Assembly: GCA_012845835.1 (NCBI GenBank)
Contig: JABAKD010000006.1
Span: forward strand, 9,150,705 to 9,214,704
From: Undaria pinnatifida
Lineage: Eukaryota; Sar; Phaeophyceae; Laminariales; Alariaceae
Length of the DNA stretch: 64,000 nucleotides
Direction: 5' to 3'
The notes under the pieces: generated by a model
Database searches by the model: none
What the model was told of the DNA's origin: nothing
The model's input: only the letters and a program-made list of their open reading frames with translations
Shown here: piece after piece, positions 52,878 through 63,950 of the stretch
How the letters are laid out: each line of letters begins with the position of its first letter
Numbering within the stretch: position 1 is the first letter of the stretch
Made by a program: the position numbers and the translations under genes

Positions 52878-52886
52878 CGGCTACAT

Positions 52887-53502
52887 ACAGCAGGGTCGTA
52901 TCTGGTTCACGTCTGAATTCGGAAGACATGACGAGTCGCAATAAAAAAAGGCCCGCGTGAATAGCTCATAAAGTAATCAAGAATATACGGAAAAGTTATT
53001 ATCCTTACCTGACACGGAACAGGCATTGTTACTGCTGTATGGTCGTGTTAGAGGGTTTTGTAGTACTGCACTAACCACCTTGACAACTATGGCTTGCGGC
53101 GGCCCCGCGCCGTGTGGCTACCGTCCGAGAAGAAGGTGGGTGCTTTGAAAGAGGTAGGTCGCTGTTGGTGAGCTATAACAAGTATCGGCAGCGACCCAGG
53201 CGCAACGGTATGTCTGATGCGCATTAGAGATGGTTTCATTACGTACACAAGCTTTATGAACAGCATATATTGATACGTATTATAAACGATACGTGCATTT
53301 TGATTAATTTTGCAGAGGGGACAAAAAGTTTTAGGTACGTTGCCCACCACGCGAAAAGTGACGCGCTGAGACGTTACGTTGGATGTTGAAGAATTTGTAT
53401 ATATTGTTGCCGTGCAAAGAAAAACGATTCAAATTTTTCCCATCAGACAGAGGATGGAACAAAAAAAAATTAAGGGTAACCAGTAGACCACCGGGGAGAC
53501 CA
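52887..53502. other. Non-genic DNA
   Basis: No gene or repeat recognised in about 600 bp. Confidence 0.4.
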
Positions 53503-53719
53503 TGTGGTTGTTGTTGGTCTCGCATTACCGCCCACAATCAAGTCCCTGGTCACAGGACAGGCTTCAGTCACTCTGTCACTCTGGAGTGGAGAAATACCCG
53601 AGGAAAAACACGAACACTACAAACAAGTGATACCAGGTACATGATAGCTGATGAAATTCATGCCACCGCCAGATAATACAAAAAATGAAATCGGGAGTCA
53701 GCCTACTATGTGCCAGGTC
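53503..53719 (-). mobile_element. AAC-tailed retroposon, copy d
   Basis: GTGGTTGTTGTTGG tail, then CAATCAAGTCCCTGGTCACA, GGACAGGCTTCAGTCACTC, TCTGGAGTGGAGAAATACC, GAGGAAAAACACGAACAC, GAAATCGGGAGTCAGCC and the head TACTATGTGCCAGGTC. It is a well-preserved body with a short tail. Confidence 0.8.
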
Positions 53720-53895
53720 AATATTTACATGTTTATGGTGGAGGCATGATTTGCGTCAGCTGAGATGTGTGCGTGTACCACCTTTATTAGTTGGTGTGTT
53801 TCTTTCCGTGGTGTATTTCTCATCTCCAGAGTGACTGGAGCCTGTCCTGTGACCACGTGCTTGAATATGCGAGACGTTGTGAGAACAACAACAAT

Positions 53896-53987
<92 letters not shown>

Positions 53988-54110
53988 AACGACAACAACA
54001 GCAACAACAACAACAACAGCAACAACATCAACAACAACAACAATCAACAACAACAACAACAAGGAAAACAGCATTAACGACAACAACAACAACAGCAACA
54101 ACCCTCAGCA
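53720..54110 (+). mobile_element. AAC-tailed retroposon, copy e, with long (AAC)n tail
   Basis: Body 53,720-53,882: GGTGGAGGCATGATTTGCGTC, CTCCAGAGTGACTGGAGCC, CTGTGACCACGTGCTTGAAT. Then an AAC-rich tail of about 225 bp (53,884-54,108) with ATC, GAC and GC interruptions. It is head-to-head with copy d. Confidence 0.8.
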
Positions 54111-54930
54111 CTCTTTTATTTTGAACCGTTCAGCGAGGGGGGGGGAGTCGACGGCCCCATCCCCCCCCAACCCTGTACTAAGTCCTATACATTTCAAGGG
54201 GCACGTTCTAGGGAGGGTGACGGTTACTCAAATCCACGTAGACCTTGAAGTTGGCGCGATCACGGACGGCGACGCCATGCGTTCTGAGATATAGAACGAA
54301 AGATAGAGAGTGGTCACTATGAGCACAATCTTCGCAGTTTGTGGGGGGGCCCTCTTACCGACACCCTTCGATAAGACGGCTTGGCCAAAATGCGCGGAAT
54401 AGCGAGCGTTGGACTCACTATTTTGTGCTGCAGGCAAAACTTCGCCGACGGTTGAGGAAGGGACGGAGAAAAGGCCAAGATGTGGGTGGCAGAACCAGAT
54501 ACGAAGAAAGCTGCACCTCAGAGACAACCCACCTGTCCCCTCTCGCCCAAGTGGGATTGGCAAAAAAAATGTCGTTGCCTTACGCTTGAAAGCAGCGTCG
54601 GAAAGCACATCATCTACACCGTGCACCAAAGTACCCCTGATGTGCGTTCCACCTCGAAACCCCGTAGAGAAGACGTGAAAGTACTGCATGTTCCACTATG
54701 TAGAAGGAAGGCATATTTCTAGCTTGGTTCTGAGCAGAACAGATCCCAAGGCTGTGAGGTTCAGGGACAGCGTGACATAAGCAAGGCAGGAATGTCGGCG
54801 GTGGCGAAAGTTTTGCGAAGGACAAGGGAAAGGCTGTCAGAACCCCCGTAGCGCGCCGTCTGGTCTCAAAGCAGAACGGGGGGTCAGATGAGTCAGCCAG
54901 GTCACACCCCCTCACAAGTCAGAGCAGGAG
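54111..54930. other. Non-genic DNA
   Basis: Several overlapping frames of 80-150 codons on both strands at 54.2-54.7 kb, none with a recognised domain. No repeat family was identified, so an unrecognised spliced exon remains possible. Confidence 0.35.
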
Positions 54931-54949
54931 GGGGAGTCTGAAGATGAGG

Positions 54950-55195
54950 ACGATTCAGAGGAGGAAAAGGAGGAGGAGGAGGAGGAGGAGGAGGAGGAGG
55001 AGGAGGAGGAGGAGGAGGAGGAGGAGGAGGAGGCGGAGGAGCAGGAGGAGGAGCAGGAGGAGGAGCAGGAGGAGGAGCAGGAGCAGGAGAAGGAGGAGGA
55101 GGAGGAGGAGAAGGAGGAGGAGAAGGAGGAGGAGGAGGAGAAGCAGGAGCAGGAGGATGTCAGGGAAGAGCAGGGAGGAGGGGGAGGGGGAGTAG
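54950..55195 (+). repeat. (GGA)n array with GCA/AGA variants
   Basis: Long GAG-GAG-GAG array with regular GAGCAGGAGGAG interruptions. One forward frame reads as an acidic run (SEDEDDSEEEKEEE at its start), another as poly-Arg, and the minus frames as poly-Leu and poly-Ser. I see no conserved domain on either side, so I call it a repeat. A coding acidic tract in an unseen exon is possible. Confidence 0.85.
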
Positions 55196-55734
55196 GGGGG
55201 AGGGAAGAAGTACAACAGCAGCAGTGGGCCTCTTCGAACGAAGAAGTGGCGCTATAGTCTAGAGATATTTGATGGAGGAAGTCCCGAAAGGGCATACAAA
55301 CAAGTACAACAGGTGGTACAACGACAAATATATACTTACTTGCGGTCAAGGGATGTTGCACGTAGCGAAGGTGGTGTTTATGTTGCCGGGCAATGTTCAC
55401 GGTGCCACTGCCTTAGCCTCATCGCGAGCTCCTCCGGTATTTCCGTTTCTTCGCGAGCTTAGATCCACAATGTAATATGTCGATGTACGTATTTTTTGTT
55501 GCGTCCTGTTGTGTTGCTTGGTGGAAATCGTGTGCCAAGGTTGTCGTAGACTTGCCCCAGAAACGTTGACTAGCAAACTCTTGAGCAATAAGTTCTTTGT
55601 CTTTTTTTTGTGAGGCAGGTTGGAGGGGGGGTTGCCTTCATGCATACCATATACTCTCACATGTATACCAAGCGTTCCTTCAAAACTGACGATTCGCATT
55701 CCTCCCTCTAATGCTCAATGGCGGAGACAGTACA
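55196..55734. other. Non-genic DNA
   Basis: No recognisable gene. A short forward frame continues past the GGA array and stops. Confidence 0.4.
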
Positions 55735-55925
55735 TGGCCACATACATCACCTCGCATTCTGTATTTGGCAATACGTATCTCTTTCGTATAATTAGCGATG
55801 TCAGAAAATAATGGTAACTGTATGATGATGGTGACAAACAGTGCATGACCACATCACCTCGCCTGTTGTATTTGACAATACGTATCTCTTTCGTATAATT
55901 AGCGATGTCAGAAAATAATGGTACC
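55735..55925. repeat. ~107-bp tandem duplication
   Basis: CACCTCGC then GTATTTGGCAATACGTATC, CTTTCGTATAATTAGCGATG and TCAGAAAATAATGGTA appear at about 55,748 and again at 55,855 (GTATTTGACAATACG...). The second half of the unit is almost identical, suggesting a fairly recent duplication. Confidence 0.85.
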
Positions 55926-56080
55926 TACAAATATTCTATAAAATATTCCAGCTTTCGATCGATGTATCATACAACAACAAATTATGAAGATTTAACACGT
56001 TATTTACTACACTTGAACACTGGGTTGCATGCTGCATCTAACATCAAACCTTCTAGAATAGTAAACATTACAAGCCAGAT

Positions 56081-56838
56081 GATATAAAGGGATGTCTTAT
56101 TGCTTCAATCGTCAGGTTTGTACCCTTTGAGGATTTATAGTTTCCGCGCACATATTGAAATGTCCCGCCCCCCAGCCCCCCCCCCCCCCCTCCCCTCCCC
56201 CTCCACTGACCCCTCTTGTTCATACAAACCCCAACCTTCACCCCCCGCCCCTCCGTCCCCCGATCCCCCCCCCTCCTTCCGCCTAGTTTGTCCAAACGCC
56301 CCACTCCCAATCAAAATCGGCCTGAGTAATAAACACCTATACGCAGTTGATATCACGTCATTATCTTTCTGACCATCCATGACGTAGTTTTCAATTATTT
56401 TCCGCCCAACCCCCCCGCCCCTTCCCCCTCCAACGCCCCCTCTTTTCCGACCACCTGCACGATCGCCTGGGCCTTGCACCACGTGTATAACAAGGTGCTA
56501 CATATCTTTGATCTCACAGCCGAAGTGTATTTGAATATTATTTGTGACCTAAACCACCTAAAAAATTACCCCCTCCCCCCCCCCCTTCGGCTCTCCCTTA
56601 CTCAAACGCCCCACCAAATATCGAAATCCGCCACATTAATAACACTTCACGCACAGGATATCACCTCATTATCTTTCGAGAGCCATCCATGCCGCTGTGT
56701 TCCCCCCGCCCCCCCCGCCTCGAACGCCCCCCTTCTTCCCCATCACCCGCACCATCGCCTAGACCTAGCACCACACGTATAACAAACCCCTCACCTAAAG
56801 CCCTTCCTTCCCCCTCCCCCCCCCCCACACCCCCCACC

Positions 56839-56869
<31 letters not shown>

Positions 56870-57556
56870 ACCTCCCCCCCAACCCATCCCAACCCCACCC
56901 CCTCAAACACTCCACCCTCTCTTTACTCACTGATTGTACGACTTACCCCAGGATATACATGATAAACTGATGTATTATTTCCAAAACCGTCACATTTATT
57001 CCCTCGAAGTAATGTATAGATTTCCAGGCACATTTTGAGCTGCCCCCCCCCCCCCCCCCCCCCCCGCCTCCCCCGCCCCAACCCCCCCCCCCCCGCCCCC
57101 AATAATATACTGATGCCAAAACCGTCAGATTTATCCCCTCGAAAGGATTTATAGCTTACATGCACAAATTGCCCCCTTCCCCCCCCCCCTCCCCCCCCCC
57201 CCTCCAAACCCGCTCGCTTTTGATCAAAACCAGGCCCCCGCGTCCTTCAAAACTCCGGCCCACCCCCCTCATCGGTTATTCGACTTACAAGATTCACTTG
57301 ATAAAATGATACATTTCCCTTCACAGCTGTCAGATTTTGTCCCCCTTAGAAACGGGTTTTATAGTTTCAGCGCACAGACTGACTAAAATCATCCTGTTTT
57401 TGGATAGCTACACTGTAGTTGTGAGGGGAGTCGCCGACCTATATCCTTAATGAGGACACACAACTCGTAATGCGCGCGATCGGAGTATCACACACAGCTT
57501 GCAAAGATGAATTTCGACGAAATCTTCGATCTCACAGCTGGAGTGTATTTTCATTT
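56081..57556 (-). repeat. Repeat B, longest copy (~1.48 kb)
   Basis: Starts GATATAAAGGGATGTCTTAT and ends CACAGCTGGAGTGTATTTT. It contains at least six degenerate units with words TCAGATTTATCCCC, GGATTTATAGTTTCC, GCGCACA or CCTCATTATCTTTC, and C-runs at 56,173-56,190, 56,573-56,586, 56,816-56,868, 57,045-57,066 and 57,180-57,200. It is the reverse of the 39.6-40.6 kb copy plus extra units, so unit number varies. No coding potential. Confidence 0.85.
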
Positions 57557-59799
57557 TTTATAATATACTCTCACCGGCGTTGCCAGCCCTTCATAGATTT
57601 TTACCTCAAAACATCAATCTGTATATTAATATGCATTACCTCATCCCATCTATTTGTAGTATTTAGAACGTTTACGTGTAGTACACGCACAAGCACGCAA
57701 TCATTGGCAATGAAACAAAACATTGGTAGTGAAAACCAAACAAATATCGAGGATAACAACTACAAATGTTTATTTCCGTTATCCGGGGGGCGGTGGGGGT
57801 GGAGGCAGTGTGGTGTGCGGGATATGTTTCCTCGTGCGCCCTCATATGATTGAAACAGTAACCCCCGGTCTTGACTGTGATATGTTGTTTCCGTTTGGAG
57901 TCGTGCTCTACTATATGACCGGCCAGGCACTCCTATCAATCCTTGCATATTGGTTGTGGTGGAAAACTCCGCCTCCAACACTGCTATAACCCGGCACACA
58001 GACCGTCTTGTGCGGGGTCGGTAGAATTTGGCGGACGATATGTAGTTCCTGGCCTTGTGTTATTAGCCCTCCGTTGAAACAGGGAGGAGGCAAAGACAAC
58101 AAACAGTACGAACGTACTACTGGCATTGAGGGGGCACGCTAACAACATGCTCTACTTCTTCGTCAAACTGTTATCGCCCCACACAATGGTCAACGGTATT
58201 TCCGCTTTTGTCCGCGGCTAAATCGGCACGGTGACCCTCCAAAGACACGCAGGCATCACATGGATACCCTCATCCCTTTCGCCCTTCTTTCCCACCTCCT
58301 GCCCGCATCTCCCACTGTCACCAATTAACCGCCCTTCCTGCTTCACCCTGAACCCCCACACGTCCCCAACAGTCCATTCCCTGCACTCCTCCTAAAAGGT
58401 CGCTTTGCGCTTTCCCCTTTCTCCCCTCCCTTTCGGTACCGGCCCTATCCTTCCTTTCTCTTCTCCCACGCTATGCCTCCTCCCCTGCCTTGCCCTCCTC
58501 CTGGTATAGTCTGCGTTTCCCCTCACGGCTCATGCACCCGGCCACCCGTCGCTGCTCCCCGCCTCGCCGTCCCCTTACCCCGTCCGCCACCGACACTCCC
58601 ACTCCTCCTTTCTCTTCTCCCTCTACCTATTGGGCTGGCCACCTCCCATATCCACTTCCTGTATATCTTGGCGCAGTGTACACGTTCCTGTTTCTCACCC
58701 AGACAGGTTGCAAATGTACCAGTACGATGCGCGGTTACTCTCCCGCCACGACGGGACGTTGTTTTCGGCCGTCATGTGCGACAGTAATGATCTCGCTGAG
58801 AGCAGCCAACCTCTACGTCTGGTGTCCAGACGATGTTATAACACGCTAAGGGTGTATGCTACATTTTTGGCTGCTTAGACATTCCCAATCTCAAACACTT
58901 CTCGAATACGGGTATCGGTCGCGACGTGCAATGTCCCACGCCGGCCGTCCACTCGCATTTGTCTATCAGCCCATTCTTCGTGAAACATGCCACGTCCTCA
59001 ACGCAACTGAAATAAACAACATAACGCAAAAAAGCTAACCACCTCGCCTGTGAGTTCGTCGAATTTGAAGGCTGCATGTCATCTGCGCAAGGTGCGTCTC
59101 ACGCACCATTTATCCCGCCCTTTCAACGTCGTTGCGGGGTGGGTCGACGACCTCCGTCACGCCGACCACGACAGTGCCTCACAATCTACAGGACACCACA
59201 CTGTATACGTATAACGCACTCCTGTGATGAGTTTAATAGGTGAGGCGCTACCCACCTTCCCGGCTTGGCACAATACAACGAGAATTGCGGCGCTCAGAAG
59301 GTCGTGTCGCAATCATTGTAGAGATGTGTTCCTCGGTGTTTGCTCTCTATCGCTCGTCTAAGAAATTGGTAACGAGCCTTTCCGTGGGGTGTTCCTGTTA
59401 AACGGCATAAACTGGAATGCGGTAGTACACACCCCGCGGACAAAACATACATGATTAACCCATTGATGCACATTTACCAAATATTTTTTGACCTTTTTTT
59501 TTTTCAGCGATATGTCGTTGGCAGCGTGGTCGTTCGACCGGTATTTAGTATGGGCTGCTTGAGTTAGGCCTACCGTTAGTTGGCATGGTGGTGAAATCGC
59601 AATGATGCACGACACCCCGTGACTCTTTCTGCTGTGTGCTTCCATCTTGATTTCGACATTAGAACCGAGCAGCCAACAGAGAGGAGCGTATCGCACTCAA
59701 TTTTTCTTTTCGAGCCCGCTGTTGGAGGCAATATCGTACAACGTTATCGTGTACTTCTGAAGCTTCTCATCCCAGAAACCCCGCGCGCCACATTCGTAA
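57557..59799. other. Non-genic DNA with pyrimidine-rich section
   Basis: No supported gene. From 58,240 to about 58,660 the plus strand is C/T-rich with many CCC runs. Open frames of 70-127 codons occur but have no domain. There is no match to the repeat families defined here. Confidence 0.4.
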
Positions 59800-60083
59800 A
59801 TCGAATGTGAAAAGGACCAACAAGTTCCCTTTTGGGAACCTTTTGTCGTTCAGTGCCTCGGTGTTACTCGCGCGAGTGACCCCCGTGTCCCTTGCGCTCG
59901 CAGGCTTTCGTGCTGTTTACAATTCTATATATCAATGCGAAAAAGGACGGTTAGCTACACGCTGCACAACGAAAAAATCGCCGAGCGTATTACATGTCAG
60001 CAAGGGACAGAGTCACCCGCGCCACTGGCCCGTGCCATGTGGTGAAAACAGGGGCTAGCCCCCGACCAACCGTAGCCTCGATC
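59800..60083. mobile_element. MITE-2 copy f (diverged)
   Basis: GTGTTACTCGCGCGAGTGACC, CAGGCTTTCGTGCTG, AGCAAGGGACAGAGTCACCC, GTGGTGAAAACAGGGGCTAG and the end CCAACCGTAGCCTCGATC match MITE-2. The left end (near AAAGGACCAACAAG) is approximate. Confidence 0.6.
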
Positions 60084-60123
60084 TCTGAGCTTTCTTAAAG
60101 GTCGCCTTGGTAATTAAACAATG

Positions 60124-60378
60124 GACACAGGCTACGACAGATGTGGCTCATTTTTTTACGAAATGTTTTGGTGAACGACGGGGCTGCTTAACCCCCAAGT
60201 GTCAGAAAAAGTTCATTTATTTTCATGACTCTCGTCGTGCACTTAGGCCCGTGGGACTTTTCATACGGCAGCAGGTTTACCTTCCTCCCAATCAGGCTTC
60301 CGGAGAAGTCTTCAAGCTCCCAGAACTGAGGGAGTAGTATTAGAAAAAAAGTGGTGCACCTCTATCGTGGCATGCGTC
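60124..60378. mobile_element. MITE-3 copy b
   Basis: Left GACACAGGCTACGACAGATG, interior GAACGACGGGGCTGCTTAAC, GGCCCGTGGGACTTTTC, CTTCAAGCTCCCAGAACTGAG. The right end reverse-complements to GACGCATGCCACGATAGAGG. Confidence 0.7.
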
Positions 60379-60493
60379 AATCCCACTCGTTAGAGGTGTA
60401 TATCTACAGGTAACTATTTACAGTACCAAAAGGTTGTCAGCGGACTTCCAGACACGTTGGGAATCTTGCTGGGATGAGAAGCCCGAAATTTTT

Positions 60494-60768
60494 GACGAAT
60501 GCGACGATAGAAGCGTGCAGTTTTTCTCTCTCAAGGTTCGCCAATTTCGTGGAGCTCAAGAACTCTCACCGAAAAAACTGGTATTTAAAAAAAAAATAAC
60601 TGCCACAGGATGAAAACAATCCCATGGCCTGGGTTCACGACGATAAATCAAAGAACCCCCCCCCAAAAAAACGAATGTGTTCCAGGCGAGTTTGGGTCAA
60701 GTCGCCCCGTCTTTTAGAAGAAAACGAGCCAAAAACGGGTATTATGCCTCTATTGCACCATGCGTGCA
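60494..60768. mobile_element. MITE-3 copy c
   Basis: Left GACGAATGCGACGATAGAAG, interior CGTGGAGCTCAAGAACTCTC, CCATGGCCTGGGTTCACGAC, GTTTGGGTCAAGTCGCCCCG. The right end CCTCTATTGCACCATGCG is diverged. Confidence 0.65.
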
Positions 60769-61153
60769 AAGAAAACCCGTTTTATCCCAACCTGACACCT
60801 GCACCGTACAGGTATTAATAGTGCACTTCGCGGTAACGGGGCCAACCCAAGTTGCACTCAATTATTGTCTGCATTCCAGTAAATCGGGAACTGTCACGAA
60901 TACAGAGTTATTACCCCCTGTGAAACAAGTAATCCCACCGCGCTTCAGGCAAATTCCCAAGTACTCTCGATTTCTTGAACTAAAGGACCCTGCTGTATCG
61001 TGCGGATAATTTTTGTGTTGGAAGATATAGTCAGGCGTACGTTTCAACGGCAAGAGTGAAACCAATATTTCCCCGCGATTCCAGAATGAAGCTCTTCATT
61101 CGGCCTATATCCGAGACAAGATCCGAACCCGACTTGATCACGAATCGATCCGT

Positions 61154-61422
61154 GACGCGTGCTACGATAGAGACACACCCCTCTTGCCCCCTGAGATTCC
61201 TCAATCTGGGAACCTAAGACCTCTCCTGAAAACTGATTTGGAAGAGAAACACAAAACAGCTGTACACCGTATTAGAATAATCATCCTAAGGCTGAGGCAC
61301 AACGAGAAGAGACCATGCAAACAAAATGGCCGATTTCGGACAATTTTTGTGTGAAAGAGTCCCGCCTCATTCAAAATACCTTTTTACCCAAGACGTGGTG
61401 CACCTCTACCGTGGCATGTGGC
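61154..61422. mobile_element. MITE-3 copy d
   Basis: Left GACGCGTGCTACGATAGAGA, interior GAGATTCCTCAATCTGGGAA, CCTAAGACCTCTCC, CCGATTTCGGACAATTTTTG. The right end reverse-complements to GCCACATGCCACGGTAGAGG. Confidence 0.75.
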
Positions 61423-61989
61423 CCCGAATCGATCTCGACCCGGTACGTACAAAACATGAAACTCAGTTTACAGCTATAGGTGCCGCAAAAACCACTGTGC
61501 GGGAAACGGTATTCGGGTGCATGCAGCGTGGTGTATGTCGTCCAAGAAAATGGCGATAGAAAAACAAGGAGGAACAAGGGTAACCTCTTGCAGTGGCTCA
61601 CCCCTCCACAGCTCGGTCACAACAGCTTGTAGTTGAGGTACGCCTCTCCCATGCGTGCACTGATACTAATGTAGAAACACGTTCCACGCTCGCTTTAAAG
61701 GTTAGCATTACGACACTACTTATGTGTCTGGGCTACCATTCAATTGCCCGTCGTCCGACAGGGAGCAACCTCAGCTGCAACGCTGACCTGGCACAAACAT
61801 TCCGACAAAGATGACAACCAAGGAAAGAAAGAAAGATACCGCGGCACAAGGCACATGGTACGGAATAGGTGGGTAGACATCGTACTTCAGAGGGTCCTCC
61901 CTTGAAGAGCTTTATGCCTCATCCAAAAGTTAGATTTTGAGTGAACTGAGAGGTCAACCCGACGACCAAACCCTCCGCCTAGGTAATAA

Positions 61990-62095
61990 GAAGCATCACA
62001 TTGCAAGTCAAGAACCAGGTATTTCACTCAGACGACTTTGGGGTAAGGAGCCGCGTCATTCATAAAAATGGGCGCATAGCAAGCGTCATAAACAC
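61990..62095. mobile_element. MITE-3 fragment
   Basis: GACGACTTTGGGGTAAGGAG, CCGCGTCATTCATAAAAATG and AAGCGTCATA match only the right-hand half of MITE-3. Confidence 0.5.
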
Positions 62096-62782
62096 TGAAG
62101 GAAATGTGATCACGAGGGCCACCCTTATTCACCGAATGGTTAAGACAAGACATCAACGTATGCTACCGACTGCACGTGATCCACGTGTCTCTCTCATTGC
62201 GCGTTCACTTCCCGTCCCCTCGTAACCCCAAGCCCTAACCTTTGTCCGAGACCCATGCTCACGCCATGGTTATGAACATAACTTGTTCTCTCCGTCGGCC
62301 ATTTCTTGCTTCTTGGCGATGTCTACGTTGAGTTTTGTGTCGAACTATTCGGCGAGAAGATCTGCTTCAATTACTCTCCCTTGCACCGAGCGAACACAAA
62401 AGGCTGGCTTTTAATAACTACGAATGACATGGAAATTGAATTGCGTTTCTCCCAATCCAACTGAGTCTCTATTTTTCTCTAACCGATTTCTGTCAAACAC
62501 TTTCGTGAGAATATGCGCACCCACATGTTCTCACGGATTCGTTTTTCAAATGCGGACAGAATATGATACAATCCCGAGTGAACGAACAAGAGGGCAATAC
62601 CGTACCATTTTCAAATGAATACGTACACCTAAAGAGCGTGTCGCGTTCCGGCGATACCTTTCCCGACTTCAAAAAAACTTACCCGTGTCATTTCGTCGGC
62701 ACAGTTGCGTGTTGAAAAAAAGCACTTAACTTTACCTTCGTAACTCTTACAATACCGTCAACACTCAAGTCGCCACCGGCGA
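62096..62782. other. Non-genic DNA
   Basis: No gene recognised between MITE copies. Confidence 0.4.
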
Positions 62783-63032
62783 GACGCGTGCTACGATAGA
62801 GGTGCACCCATTTTTTTTTTGAGGTTTTCCTCAATTTCGGAGCTCAAGACCTCTCCAAAAAAAGTATTTGGATGAAAATTTACTTCCACCGGGTGAGGAC
62901 TCCCACGGCCTAGGTACACAAAGAGAATCACACACAAAAGAAGGGCGCATTTCCGACGATTTGGGGTTAAGGGGCACCGTCGTTCAGAAAAAAGTTCAGA
63001 CGAAAAGTGATACCTCTATCGTAGTACGCGTC
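62783..63032. mobile_element. MITE-3 copy e
   Basis: Left GACGCGTGCTACGATAGAGG then TGCACCC. The right end reverse-complements to GACGCGTACTACGATAGAGG. Interior TCCTCAATTTCGGAGCTCAA, CCCACGGCCTAGGTACAC, CGACGATTTGGGGTTAAGG. It has the best-preserved inverted ends (about 25 bp) of this family. No target duplication is apparent. Confidence 0.85.
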
Positions 63033-63469
63033 AAACATAGTTCCTGACAACCATATTGCTAAAGCAACGACCTTTTGGGGTTCATTACCGCAGTCACCAC
63101 TTTTTTTAAGTGTTTGAAAGCACGCATATTTAATAAAAAAAAAATAAGAAAATACCCACATCACGGGTGGGTTTAACCCTCGAATCTAATGGACAGAAAC
63201 GCAACCTAGTTAATCCCGACTTGTGCAAAACACTGCCGTCCGTGGTAACCTATGCCGGCAAAAAAAAAAAATCATCAAGTCTTGTACTCCGCTCGACAGG
63301 GCGATGCTGCCGACGGGCAGTCAATCGCTTACCGTGCGATGTTCGTGGTCAGGGCTCGACCAGAAAGTTCACCTGCAGATTGACGCAATACAAACGTGTC
63401 GCGAACACGACCGGTAATACACAACACAGCACGTTAGAAACGATGAGTGCTATATAGTGAATGGTACAG

Positions 63470-63697
63470 TCAACGCTTCGGTGGGGGGGTCTCAATATGG
63501 GTCTTGTGTTGAGCGCTGGCTCGGGGTCACTCGCTCGGGTGACCCCCCTGTTTCATGTGGTGGTAAGCGCTTTCGTGCTGATTATTTTTTTCGGAACGAA
63601 TTCCCAGTGGCAGAGTTTAGCTACGTTGCGCCAAACAGATCACCTAACGCGTTTTCGGGACACAAAGAGTTATTCCTGCGAGTGTGATGGTATGCAT
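63470..63697. mobile_element. MITE-2 copy g (partial)
   Basis: CGGTGGGGGGGTCTC, GGCTCGGGGTCACTCGCTCG, GGTGACCCCCCTGTTTCATG, GGTAAGCGCTTTCGTGCTG. This is the uninterrupted version of the sequence split by element 1 at 16,275/22,548. The right end is lost where MITE-3f begins. Confidence 0.65.
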
Positions 63698-63950
63698 GAG
63701 CCACGTGCTACGATAGAAGCTTCACTTTTCGTCTAAAATGGCTGTTGAATGACGGGACTCCTTATCTCCAAAGGGTTAGAAGTAGGCCTATAATTTTGCA
63801 TGCTACTCGGTGTGTACCTAGGCCATGTGGTGGTTCATCCGGGAGCAGTTTTATTTTTTTCTGCATATCAGTTTTTGAGAGAAGTCATAAGCTAATAAGC
63901 TGAGGAAACCTCCGAAAAAAAAGGGGTGCACCTCTATGGCAGCACGCGTC
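63698..63950. mobile_element. MITE-3 copy f
   Basis: Left GAGCCACGTGCTACGATAGAAG (start at 63,698). The right end reverse-complements to GACGCGTGCTGCCATAGAGG. Interior TTCGTCTAAAATGGCTG, CCTAGGCCATGTGGTGG, AGAAGTCATAAGC. The window ends 50 bp later. Confidence 0.75.

Noticed and set aside
54228-54689. 153-codon minus-strand frame and overlapping forward frames
   Set aside because: Three or more phases are open over the same bases and none has a known motif. It cannot be supported as a gene by eye.
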